Shown here: piece by piece, positions 19,601 through 29,400 of the stretch
How positions within the stretch are numbered: the stretch's first letter is position 1
How the letters are laid out: each line of letters begins with the position of its first letter
NCBI RefSeq assembly: GCF_900130125.1
Contig: NZ_FQXY01000010.1
Location: forward strand, 372,001 to 436,000
Length of the DNA: 64,000 nucleotides
From: Bacteroides congonensis
Lineage (GTDB): Bacteria; Bacteroidota; Bacteroidia; Bacteroidales; Bacteroidaceae
Reading direction: 5' to 3'
Translations under genes and position numbers: made by a program
Notes under the pieces: generated by a model
Databases searched by the model: none
Seen by the model: the letters and a program-made list of their open reading frames with translations, nothing else
What the model was told of the DNA's origin: nothing

Positions 19601-21433
19601 TTATTCCCAACCAGGATTTTGAACCAATCCGTAACCTTTGTTCACCTCTTTGGGAGGGAATGCGCTCAAATACCACTTGGGAGAGAAGCCACCGGCTTTC
19701 TGCCAAGCCCTTTCTTTCAATTGCGGGAACTCAAACAGATATTCTCCTGTTTTCTTATGCTTATAGAAATAAAGACCATGCAAATGTTTAGTAAAATCCG
19801 TCTCACGTTTCCAACGAATAAGGTCATAGAAACGAACTTCCTCAAAGCCAAATTCACAGGCACGTTCACGAAGTACCGCTTCACGGAATTCTTTTTTGCC
19901 CAATCCTGTCTTCAGATCACCCAAACCCACACGATTCCTCACCGCATTGATGTAAGAATAAGCCTCCCCGGTACGGTTACATTCATTCAATGCTTCAGCA
20001 TACGACAAATAGACCTCAGCTAAACGTAGTAACGGCCACTGAATGACACGCCCACTCCACTCCCCTTGACGGTCGAGTAAAAACTTACGTGCTGTCAGAC
20101 CGTTAGTGGTTAATCCTTTATCATCCAAACTGACACTTTTATTATTATAATGTTCGCCTTTCGGATAATTTGTCTTATCTTTTGAATATTGCCGATATAT
20201 AGCAGCCACACCGCTACCGAACTTGTCACCATCCAACAGAATGGTTTCGCACAAACGAGGATCACGATTTATAAACGGATTTTTAGCATGCTCTTGGTTA
20301 TTCCAGTCAAAATCGCTTCCATCTGCCATAGGGAACATATCGAAGTACTCCTTAGTAACTCCCCAAGCACCCCAACGTGCACTTTGCATGATACCACCGA
20401 TTTTGTTGGTCTTATAATGGCGACGTACCGAAATCAATGATTCGGTCGTACCTCGTGTATAATAAGCGTCACGGAATGCCATACGCAGCTCTCCGGCTTT
20501 TACCAAATCGTAGAAACCTTCCTTATTCAATGCCCTAAAAAAGTCTTCGCCTGCTTTTGCGGCATCTTCCCAACGCTTTTGTTCATATCCACCAAACCAA
20601 GTCATCAGTTTTTCGGAAGCTTCACCTTCATAATAAGGCATCTCGTTATTAAATAACGGACTTGCAGCAAACAAAAGAACACGTACTTTCAATCCCATAG
20701 CGGAAGCACGGGTCAGGCGACCACTCCAGTTGTCAGATTCTTCTTCAGTAACATTCCAAGGAAGTTCTTTACAATCAATAGCTTCATCCAACAATCTCAC
20801 AATAAAATTCACAGTCTCCTGCAAAGTGGCACGGGCAGGAAATCCCAAACCATCTTCTGCAGAAATAGCTCGATCCACAATAGGCAGACCACCAAAATGA
20901 CGAAGCATTTCGGCATATTGAGTAGCAATCACAATTTTAGCTTCCGCTTTCAAACGTAACTTCTCAGCATCTTCCATATCAGGCACACGGTCCACATTCT
21001 CTATAAACACCCAAGCCATGCGGATACTTTTCCAACTATTACGCCGGGTAAAACCGTATTTGGTACCTCCGTCTCCATCCGACGCCTCTTCCGAACCAGC
21101 ATTGTAAGCACCACTATAATAAGCTTTATTAGGGCCATCCCAAGTCAAAGCTGAATTACACAAATCCGTCAAGTCTTCCTGAATGCCGAACCACATATTG
21201 GTGGAGTAACCATAACTGTTACTTGCCCAAAATGCATATGGCAAATTACCGTAACTATTCCACAGCACCCGACGCGCATATACCGCTGTAGAAAAGATGG
21301 TATCAATGGTAACATCCGAACTAGGCGGTTTCTGGAGAAATTTCTCACCCAGCGCAAAGTCCTCACATGATATTGTGGTAATCAATAAAGCCCCCAACAT
21401 CAATCCTTGAAAATATCTTGTAAGTGATTTCAT
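19601..21433 (-). CDS. SusD/RagB-like glycan-binding lipoprotein (first pair)
   Basis: Surface lipoprotein partner of the SusC at 21450-24614. The signal peptide ends at ITTISC with Cys23. The 610-residue chain is long for SusD. It keeps the family's TPR-like helices (YAEMLRHFGGLPIVDRAI near 185), the DFDWNNQEHAKNPFINRDPRL segment, the ERACEFGFEEVRFYDLIRWKR region and a terminal NPGWE. Two different SusC/SusD pairs in one operon suggest two oligosaccharide types or sizes from one polymer are imported. Confidence 0.93.
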   Translation of the reverse strand: MKSLTRYFQGLMLGALLITTISCEDFALGEKFLQKPPSSDVTIDTIFSTAVYARRVLWNSYGNLPYAFWASNSYGYSTNMWFGIQEDLTDLCNSALTWDGPNKAYYSGAYNAGSEEASDGDGGTKYGFTRRNSWKSIRMAWVFIENVDRVPDMEDAEKLRLKAEAKIVIATQYAEMLRHFGGLPIVDRAISAEDGLGFPARATLQETVNFIVRLLDEAIDCKELPWNVTEEESDNWSGRLTRASAMGLKVRVLLFAASPLFNNEMPYYEGEASEKLMTWFGGYEQKRWEDAAKAGEDFFRALNKEGFYDLVKAGELRMAFRDAYYTRGTTESLISVRRHYKTNKIGGIMQSARWGAWGVTKEYFDMFPMADGSDFDWNNQEHAKNPFINRDPRLCETILLDGDKFGSGVAAIYRQYSKDKTNYPKGEHYNNKSVSLDDKGLTTNGLTARKFLLDRQGEWSGRVIQWPLLRLAEVYLSYAEALNECNRTGEAYSYINAVRNRVGLGDLKTGLGKKEFREAVLRERACEFGFEEVRFYDLIRWKRETDFTKHLHGLYFYKHKKTGEYLFEFPQLKERAWQKAGGFSPKWYLSAFPPKEVNKGYGLVQNPGWE

Positions 21434-21449
21434 ATTATTCTATTTTTTA

Positions 21450-24400
21450 TTAAAAACCTACTTTCACACCAAAGTTGATAACCATCACCAATGGATAATT
21501 AGCTCTTGCAGCAGATTTCGACTCCGGGTCTATCACATCCAATTTATCGAATGTAAGCAAGTTATAACCGGTAGCATATACACGCAAACTACCTAAATGC
21601 ATCCTGTTCAAAACTTTCTTTGGGAAACTGTAACCCACTTCCACGTTTTTCAGGCGTAAGTAAGAAGCATCACGCAACCATAAATCAGAGTCATAGTAGT
21701 TATTACTTCTGTTTACGAAGGAAATTGCGGGATATTTAGCTGCATCCCCCTTTTGTGTCCAAGTATCGGTAACAAAATATCTCATCAGTGAACGTTGGTT
21801 AGTCTGCCCGAAAGGATAACGGAAAACGTCGTCCAACATACGCGAAGTCTTGGCAGCACCCGCCCAAGTCATACTAACGTCAAATCCCTTGTAAGAGATA
21901 CCATAGTTTATACCATATGACAACTGCGGATAATTAGTATTACCGATAGCCGTAATATCATTCTGGTCTATCTTCTTGTCACCATTCAAGTCCATATACA
22001 TAACATCACCAGGTTTGGGAGTAATGCCATGGTCAGGAATACCTCCATGTCCCTCGGTAGCATATCGTTCCACATCCTCCTCAGAAAAGTATCCTGCAAA
22101 CTTACGACCAAAATGCTGACCGACAGATTTACCGGTACGTTGCATATAAGCATATGGATAAGTCACCTCGTCCATATAAATAATCTTGTTTTTGGTACGC
22201 GAGATATTAAAGCCGATATGATATCCCAGTTTGTTAATCTTATCTCTCCAGTTCACATTGATTTCATATCCTTTATTATCTACCTTACCAATATTAGCGG
22301 TAGGAAGTGTCACAGCCAAATAACCGGGATCAGTTCCACGAGAAGTCAGGATATCACGGCGGTGTTCGATGAAGTAGTCAAAATTCACCTTTAATTTGCT
22401 ATTAAAGAAATAAGCGTCAACACCATAATTCTGTTTAGCAGCCGTTTCCCAGGTCACATTAGGATTTCCTTTCTTTGCCTCGTTGGCGCCCGTAGTAATA
22501 GAACTGCCACTACCGAAATAGAAACCACCATTGGAAGCGTTATATACGTCCGGCAGGTAGAGGAAACGAGAGTTATCGCTCACACGGTCATTACCTACAA
22601 TACCATAAGATGCACGCACTTTCAGGTAGTCCATAAACGATTTTAGCGGCTTCATAAAATTCTCTTCTGATATTACCCATCCCGCAGAGAAAGCAGGGAA
22701 CAAACCGAAGCGTTTGCCCGAGGCAAAGTTCTCCGAACCGTTATATCCCATATTTACATCAAACATATAACGGGTATTATAGTCATAAGTAGCACGTCCC
22801 ACCAAACCTATATAACTTCTCGGAATTGACAAAAATGCCGAAGGTCCGTTAGGATAATAAGTAATGGATTGATTATACATTACAAGTCCCGAAACATGGT
22901 GTTTACCGAAGTCACGTTTATAGTTCAAGGCAGCTTCCACATACCAGTCCTTACCACGACCAATAGATTCTTCATACCCCAATATGTTTTCTTCATCCAC
23001 GCGGCGAAGCAGTACCGATCCGTCAGATTGTATCAACGGCTCGTAATGAGGAGTTTTACCACGCCTTTGTTTAGTGAGAGATACGGAACTATTATAAGCC
23101 CCTTTCACATGAGCTTTCAAACCTTTGGTAATAAAGTCCAACTTCTGTTCTAACAAGAAATCGAAATTCAGCGTATTACCATAGGTCACATCATAACCTC
23201 GTCCGTAATAAGTGTACATGGCATCGCGCATATCACCAAAAGAACTAGAAATATTACGTGCATCGGCCCACACCCATTTTCCATCTACGATACCCGAACC
23301 GGAAAACGGAACAGCCCAATAAATACCACGAAAAATAGTTTCAATACTAGACAGCCCCGATTCTCCATCCACTCCCGGAGTGTGTTTGTCATTGACACGT
23401 CCACCTACATTCACACGGAGCTGTGTAGTCTTTGTCAAATCCACATCCAAATTCAGACGATAATTGTAGCGATTGTAGCTGTAATTGTCATCATAATCTT
23501 TTTGATAACAATTAAAGAGTCCGTCTTGAGTAAACACACCGAGTGACGCAAAATAGCGCACTCTCTGCGAACCGCCCGAAATGGTCAAGTTATGTTGCGT
23601 TTGCAAGGCTGTATTACGTACCAAATAATCCATCCAGTCCATATCCGGATAAGCTAACGGATTACTCTGAGTACGAAACCCTTCAATAGCTTCCGGTTTG
23701 AACGCCAGCTGGGCTTCGGTATATCCGTCGTGAAGCTGGGCGTTATTATATGCCGTGGCATATTCATAGCTATTAGCAAAATCAGGTAAGCGAGTAGGTG
23801 CCTGTAAGGCAAATGAAGTAGAGAAGCTAACTTTCGCTTTCCCTTCCTGCCCACGTTTGGTCGTCACCAAAATTACACCATTAGCACCACGTACTCCAAA
23901 CACAGCCGTTGCAGAAGCATCTTTCAATACCGTAATATCTTCCACTTCATTAGGATCGAGTTGGAAGAAACTGCGTTCTACTCCATCCACCAAAAACAAC
24001 GGCTGAGACATGGATTCGTTCAATGACCCCACACCACGTACATATACTGTGGGATCGTCACTACCCGGCTGACCGGAAGTCTGGATGGCAGACAAACCCG
24101 GCATTTTACCAGCCAATGCATTACCAATACTTGATACCGGACTTTTCAATACATCTTTTGTCGTAATAGACGACATTGCTCCTGTCACTGTCACTTTCTT
24201 GGTAGCACCATAAGCCACTACCTGTACTTCCTGTAACTCTTGAACATTTTCATTCAGTTCGATTTTTAAGGCGGATTCTCCGGTATACTTTATTTCTTTA
24301 TCCTTATATCCCATATAAGATATAACGATAGTAGCGCCTATCGGAACTTCCAGTTTAAAATTACCATCCACATCAGTAATAACCCCGCTGGTAGTTCCCT

Positions 24401-24614
24401 TTACAATTACACTGGCACCAATTACCGGACCATGACTATCAGTCACTGTTCCAGTAACCATTCTGCAATTCTGCTGCACAATAGGACTTGCAACAGAAGC
24501 CTCTCCCAACACACTATTTCCTATAGGGAAAGCCATTTGTCCGAATGACAAAAACGTCGCCAATAGCCATACCTGCTTCTGAGGTATTTTCATTGGAAAG
24601 AAGAAGTTTTCCAT
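21450..24614 (-). CDS. SusC/RagA-like TonB-dependent transporter (first pair)
   Basis: Outer-membrane importer of 1054 residues. An N-terminal signal is followed by a carboxypeptidase-D-regulatory-like domain (MVTGTVTDSHGPVIGASVIV, about residues 52-130) and the plug with VYVRGVGSLNESMSQPLFLVDG and VFGVRGANGVILVTTKRG. The barrel runs to the end (VINFGVKVGF). The chosen ATG at 24614 has a second in-frame ATG at 24593 which also gives a good signal peptide. It is 16 bases upstream of its SusD. Upstream lies a TAATTTTG box at 24680-24673, so this gene probably has its own promoter apart from GH88. Confidence 0.95.
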   Translation of the reverse strand: MENFFFPMKIPQKQVWLLATFLSFGQMAFPIGNSVLGEASVASPIVQQNCRMVTGTVTDSHGPVIGASVIVKGTTSGVITDVDGNFKLEVPIGATIVISYMGYKDKEIKYTGESALKIELNENVQELQEVQVVAYGATKKVTVTGAMSSITTKDVLKSPVSSIGNALAGKMPGLSAIQTSGQPGSDDPTVYVRGVGSLNESMSQPLFLVDGVERSFFQLDPNEVEDITVLKDASATAVFGVRGANGVILVTTKRGQEGKAKVSFSTSFALQAPTRLPDFANSYEYATAYNNAQLHDGYTEAQLAFKPEAIEGFRTQSNPLAYPDMDWMDYLVRNTALQTQHNLTISGGSQRVRYFASLGVFTQDGLFNCYQKDYDDNYSYNRYNYRLNLDVDLTKTTQLRVNVGGRVNDKHTPGVDGESGLSSIETIFRGIYWAVPFSGSGIVDGKWVWADARNISSSFGDMRDAMYTYYGRGYDVTYGNTLNFDFLLEQKLDFITKGLKAHVKGAYNSSVSLTKQRRGKTPHYEPLIQSDGSVLLRRVDEENILGYEESIGRGKDWYVEAALNYKRDFGKHHVSGLVMYNQSITYYPNGPSAFLSIPRSYIGLVGRATYDYNTRYMFDVNMGYNGSENFASGKRFGLFPAFSAGWVISEENFMKPLKSFMDYLKVRASYGIVGNDRVSDNSRFLYLPDVYNASNGGFYFGSGSSITTGANEAKKGNPNVTWETAAKQNYGVDAYFFNSKLKVNFDYFIEHRRDILTSRGTDPGYLAVTLPTANIGKVDNKGYEINVNWRDKINKLGYHIGFNISRTKNKIIYMDEVTYPYAYMQRTGKSVGQHFGRKFAGYFSEEDVERYATEGHGGIPDHGITPKPGDVMYMDLNGDKKIDQNDITAIGNTNYPQLSYGINYGISYKGFDVSMTWAGAAKTSRMLDDVFRYPFGQTNQRSLMRYFVTDTWTQKGDAAKYPAISFVNRSNNYYDSDLWLRDASYLRLKNVEVGYSFPKKVLNRMHLGSLRVYATGYNLLTFDKLDVIDPESKSAARANYPLVMVINFGVKVGF

Positions 24615-24958
24615 CTTTTTTAAATTTAAGTATTATAAAATATATTATCAAAAAGGTTCTATCTATAATTCACAAAATTAAATAGTTTTTAGATATTAAA
24701 ATCCATTTATTATTCAGAAGAAGGTAGCATATTATACACAACTAAAAATAAGGTATTTATGTACAAAAATGCCCCATAAACGAACAATAGCGCCCCATAT
24801 TACAGCAGGTGTTCTCCCCAATCAAGCATGCAGGGCTATAGCTATTTTGTAGCAAATCCACAACGTGCCTCCCAGTTCTCGGTGTTTTGCACAAAGAAAA
24901 CGCATCTCTAGTATTACGAAGAAAGGTTAAAATGTGTTTTCATAATTAGATATATTCA
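24615..24958 (-). promoter_or_regulatory. Regulatory gap upstream of the first SusC gene
   Basis: No gene is seen in these 344 bases. On the minus strand TAATTTTG (24680-24673) matches the Bacteroides -7 box, 59 bases before the SusC start, with no good -33 box, as expected for an activator-dependent promoter. Upstream of it, GCCCCATA occurs twice on the + strand (24771-24778 and 24792-24799), exactly 21 bases apart. That is two helical turns and fits a dimeric activator site for the hybrid two-component regulator; the operator role is inference. Confidence 0.5.
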
Positions 24959-26173
24959 CTATTTTCCCCAATCCCTTTTACGTCTTAAAGCCTCCAGATA
25001 ATAATAGTCAGCATAACTCAAAGGAACGTCTATTTCAGCGCAATCTGGGAAACTACCTACGGAATGCATCAATAGAAAATAATGGTTTTCACCAATTTCT
25101 GCACGATAAGTGGGAGAAGACAGAGTTTTCATTATCTTATCTGCTGTTTCCTTATATTCCTTATTATTTGAGAAGACACTTAGCTCATACAGCGCCGAAG
25201 CTGTAATAGCGGCCGCTGACACATCCCTCAGTTCTTTGGGAATATTCAACGCATCAAAGTCCCAGTAAGGTATCAAATCTTCAGGAAGATTTGAATTGGT
25301 AAATATAAACTCATATATTTTCTTAGCCTGATTTAAATATGCCGGACGATGTGTATACCGATAACACATAGTATAGCCATAAATAGCCCAAGCCTGCCCT
25401 CGTGCCCATGCCGAATCATCTGAATATCCTTGCGCCGTACAACGTTTAAGCACTTCTCCTGTTTCCGGATTGTAATCTACCACATGATACGAACTTCCAT
25501 CTTCCCGAAAATGGTTCTTCAAGGTTTTATCAGCATGTGAAACGGCAATATTATAATAGGTAGAGTCACCGGACAACCGGGTAGCTTCAAACAAAAGTTC
25601 CAGATTCATCAAATTATCAATAATCACTGGACATTTCCATCCCATCTTTAACGGGCGTCCTTTGTCAGCATTCCAAGACTGAATGATATCCGCATTCGGA
25701 CGAAAACGTGTAGACAAAGATTTGGCAGCCTGTACCACGACCGACGTATATTCCTCCTTACCACCTAAGCGCAAACCATTGAGGAAACTACAACCTATAA
25801 TAAAGCCAATATCATGATGCGAAGTATTATATTGTTCTTTATATAGGTATTCGGTGCATTTCTCTGCTTTCTGCTTCCAATATTCATTACCAGTGAGATT
25901 ATACAAATACCAAAGACTTCCCGGGAAGAAGCCAAGAGTCCAATCCCAGCCACGACGTGCATACACCATATCGCCCTTAGCGTTCACGGTACGAGGAATT
26001 AAGATTTTATCGTTCTTTTCAAGAGCATCCATCTGCAAACTATATTGAATAGCGGCATGCTCAATGTTCGTTGAAATAAAATCTTTCTGTCCTTTAACTC
26101 CCACACAAGCAAACATTGAAAAGAGAAAAAGACCAATACACGTACGAACTAAAATATTACTTTTCATAATCAA
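24959..26173 (-). CDS. GH88 unsaturated glucuronyl hydrolase
   Basis: Removes the 4,5-unsaturated uronic acid that polysaccharide lyases leave on oligosaccharide ends, by hydration of the double bond. The 404-residue (alpha/alpha)6 barrel is of normal length. The two Asp residues matching the catalytic pair of the family are D121 in HHDIGF and D186 in IIDNLMN; RRGWDWTLGFFPG shapes the cleft. A signal peptide covers about residues 1-27, so the enzyme is likely periplasmic. It is divergent from the regulator at 26420. Its presence implies that a lyase acts upstream, yet none is encoded here. Confidence 0.93.
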   Translation of the reverse strand: MIMKSNILVRTCIGLFLFSMFACVGVKGQKDFISTNIEHAAIQYSLQMDALEKNDKILIPRTVNAKGDMVYARRGWDWTLGFFPGSLWYLYNLTGNEYWKQKAEKCTEYLYKEQYNTSHHDIGFIIGCSFLNGLRLGGKEEYTSVVVQAAKSLSTRFRPNADIIQSWNADKGRPLKMGWKCPVIIDNLMNLELLFEATRLSGDSTYYNIAVSHADKTLKNHFREDGSSYHVVDYNPETGEVLKRCTAQGYSDDSAWARGQAWAIYGYTMCYRYTHRPAYLNQAKKIYEFIFTNSNLPEDLIPYWDFDALNIPKELRDVSAAAITASALYELSVFSNNKEYKETADKIMKTLSSPTYRAEIGENHYFLLMHSVGSFPDCAEIDVPLSYADYYYLEALRRKRDWGK

Positions 26174-26216
26174 TCAACATTTCATTAACTTGCTAACTAT
26201 GCCAAACAAAAGTAAA

Positions 26217-26224
26217 GAATAAAA
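26217..26224 (-). promoter_or_regulatory. Candidate -7 box for the GH88 gene
   Basis: Read on the minus strand this is TACTTTTG, a match to TAnnTTTG, 44 bases upstream of the GH88 ATG. No clear TTTG lies 19-21 bases further upstream, consistent with activator dependence. Confidence 0.5.
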
Positions 26225-26375
26225 CAATATTAGAAGGGCGGTATATATACACGAAAGGAATTCTAAACATACAAAATAAGTCCAATCTGAAAAAATGAAC
26301 AAAAATAACATATAAATTGGATAATAAAACACCCAACAACACAACATCACACTTTCCCCCTCACGACAAAAAAGC

Positions 26376-26383
26376 TATATTTG
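26376..26383 (+). promoter_or_regulatory. Candidate -7 box for the hybrid regulator gene
   Basis: TATATTTG matches TAnnTTTG. TTTC at 26353-26356, 19 bases upstream, is one base off the -33 TTTG. The box lies 37 bases before the regulator ATG. Confidence 0.6.
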
Positions 26384-26419
26384 CAAATCTTAATATAATG
26401 ATTACTATACCTAAAGATT

Positions 26420-29400
26420 ATGAGAAACAAAATCTTTTTAATCTGCTACTTCCTATGTGTACACATACTTACATGTAGTACACAAAGCATATCTTTCCGA
26501 CATTTGACTACCGATAATGGTTTATCACACAACTCCATTATTTCTATATATCAGGATGAACGAGGATTTATGTGGTTCGGTACACGAAATGGAGTCAGTT
26601 TATATAATGGAAAATATTTCAAGATTTATCAAAAGGAGAAAAACAACTCAAATAGTATTTTATACAATGATATTTATCACATCACAGGAGATCAAAACGG
26701 ACACGTCTATATCATGACTAACAGAGGGATTTCCGCTTATGACATAGAAAAAGGGCAATTTACTCCTATCATAAAGAAAAGCACACGGGCAGAATTCTTT
26801 TCTAAACATCTATACGTTGCCACTTCAAACCAAATATTCAAGTACGATGGAATAAAATTCGATTTGTTCTATAAGATGACTCAAAATACTAGCGTTATTC
26901 AAAGATTATACGTATATAACGACTCTGTCTTCATAGGAACCAATAAAGGACTTTATATACTCGACCCACAAAAGGCACTAACCCAACCTATCAAAGAAGG
27001 AAATATCTCCGATATCATCAGAGATTCTTCCGGTTACTATTGGATAACGACCAAATCAGGACACGGAGTGTACTGCATACAAGGCAAACAGATAAACAAT
27101 TTCTTGTATGAAGCGGATGATCCTTCCACCATCAGTTCCAACTATACACACAGGTGTTGCGAAGACAAACAAGGGAATATATGGATAGGAACTTTCAACG
27201 GACTTAACAAGTATGACAAACAAACCAAAAAGTTCACCCGTTACGAGAAAAAAGAAAATAGCAAAAGCTTGAGCAACTCTTCTATTTGGGGGTTACATTG
27301 CGACTTACAAGGAACCATTTGGGTAGGAACATACTCCGGTGGAATCAACTATTTCAATCCACAGAAGCAAATTTATCGTGAGTATCAGGCTTCTTCCAAG
27401 GAAAAAGAAGGTTTAAGTTCCCCTATCGTTAAACGTATGACTGAGGATGATGAGGGGAATTTATGGATAGGTACAGAGAGAGGGGGAATTAATAAATACA
27501 TCCCGACTACCCAAACCTATCAATGGTATACAAATAAAAACACTCCCAACAATTATACAGGAAATATAAGAGCAATCTACTACGACTCCATACAAAAAGT
27601 AGTGTGGACCGGTATTCATTTGGAAGGACTTAACAAATTGGATTTAAAAACCGGCCGTTCTACCAATTATAAATATAAGAAAGGTGATAGAACATCTATT
27701 CCATCCAATCTTATTGAAGATATTTTACCCTATCAAGAACAATTAATTTTAGCAACTAACAACGGAATCGGTCTATTCAATCCTGCAACCGGAACATGTA
27801 AACCATTGTTCCACGATGAAGTGGCACTCAACAATACTATATCCACCTTTGGATTAACCCTCGACCACAAAGGTATTTTATGGATAACCAATAATAACAA
27901 TGGAGCCTGCGCTTATAACTTCAATACTCAAAAGCTGTCAATATACAAACATAAAAGCGCCAATGAACACAGCATCAGCAGTAACAGCGTCAATTCCATC
28001 TACGAAGACAGTCAAAACAGGTTATGGTTTTGCACTAATGAAAATGGACTGGATTTATACCGTAGAGAAACGGACGACTTCGAAAACTTTGATATGAGCA
28101 AAAACGGCCTGGCAAGCAATATTATTTACAACATTTGTGAATTATCCCCAAATAGGCTACTTGTAACCACCGACAAGGGGTTCTCCATATTAGACTATCA
28201 ACAAAAAAAATTCAAAAATTATGAAGAACTCCCATTAAGCTGTATTAACGAGAATGCACTTTACAAAAACAAAAAAGGAGAAATTTTCATTGGAGGAACC
28301 ACTGGAATTATTTCGTTCTTTGAGAAAGAACTTGAAGAGTCTCCTCGTTCTTACCGTATATATCCATTCCGACTTATCGTGAACGGAAAAGACATCAATG
28401 TAGGAGATAAAGACAGCATATTGACTAGAGACATAACTTATTCTCCAAAAATCACTCTTAAATCTAATCAAAATATATTTAGTATTGAGTATACCACAAC
28501 AGACTATATACCTTTCAATAAAGATAAAATCATATACCGTTTGGAAGGTTTCTCTAATACATGGAACAGTCTGGAACAAAATGTTATTACATACACCAAC
28601 TTAAACCCTGGTAAATATACATTAGTTGTCAAAGCCAAAGATATCAATGAAAGCCTGGTTCCACCAAGCAGATTGCAGATAGAGATCTTACCTCCTTTCT
28701 ATCGTACGATATGGGCATACCTAGTATATCTCATATGTATTGTAGGTATTGCATATTACCTTATACGCGCCTATCATCACCGGATCCAGCTACAAGAATC
28801 GCTGAAGTATGAAAAAAAGCATGCTGAAGATATCGAAAAACTCAACCAAGCCAAATTACGCTTCTTCACCAACATTTCACATGAGTTCCGCACCCCTCTT
28901 ACACTCATCATCGGACAAATGGAAATGTTATTACAGATACGTTCCTTCGCTCCCAATGTCTATAACAAAATACTGGGAGTGTACAAGAGTTGTTTACAGC
29001 TGAGGGAGCTTATCACCGAATTACTTGACTTTCGCAAGCAGGAACAAGGTTACATGACTATCAAGGTTAGCGAACACAATATTGTGGACTTCGTATATGA
29101 ACATTATCTACTCTTTCAGGAATATGCAGTACAACGCCAGATTACTTTCAACTTCGAAAAGAGTAGTGATACCATCAATTTATGGTACGATGCCAAGCAG
29201 ATGCAAAAAGTGATAAACAATCTTATCTCCAACGCCTTTAAACACACAAAAGCGGGAGGAATAATTTCCATATCTGTCCGGAAAAGAAATCAGGAAGTCC
29301 TCATTGACGTAACAGACAATGGTTCGGGAATAGCAGCCAAAGACATCAACAATATCTTTACTCGTTTCTATCAAACGGAACAGTTGGATTCTCTGTTCTA

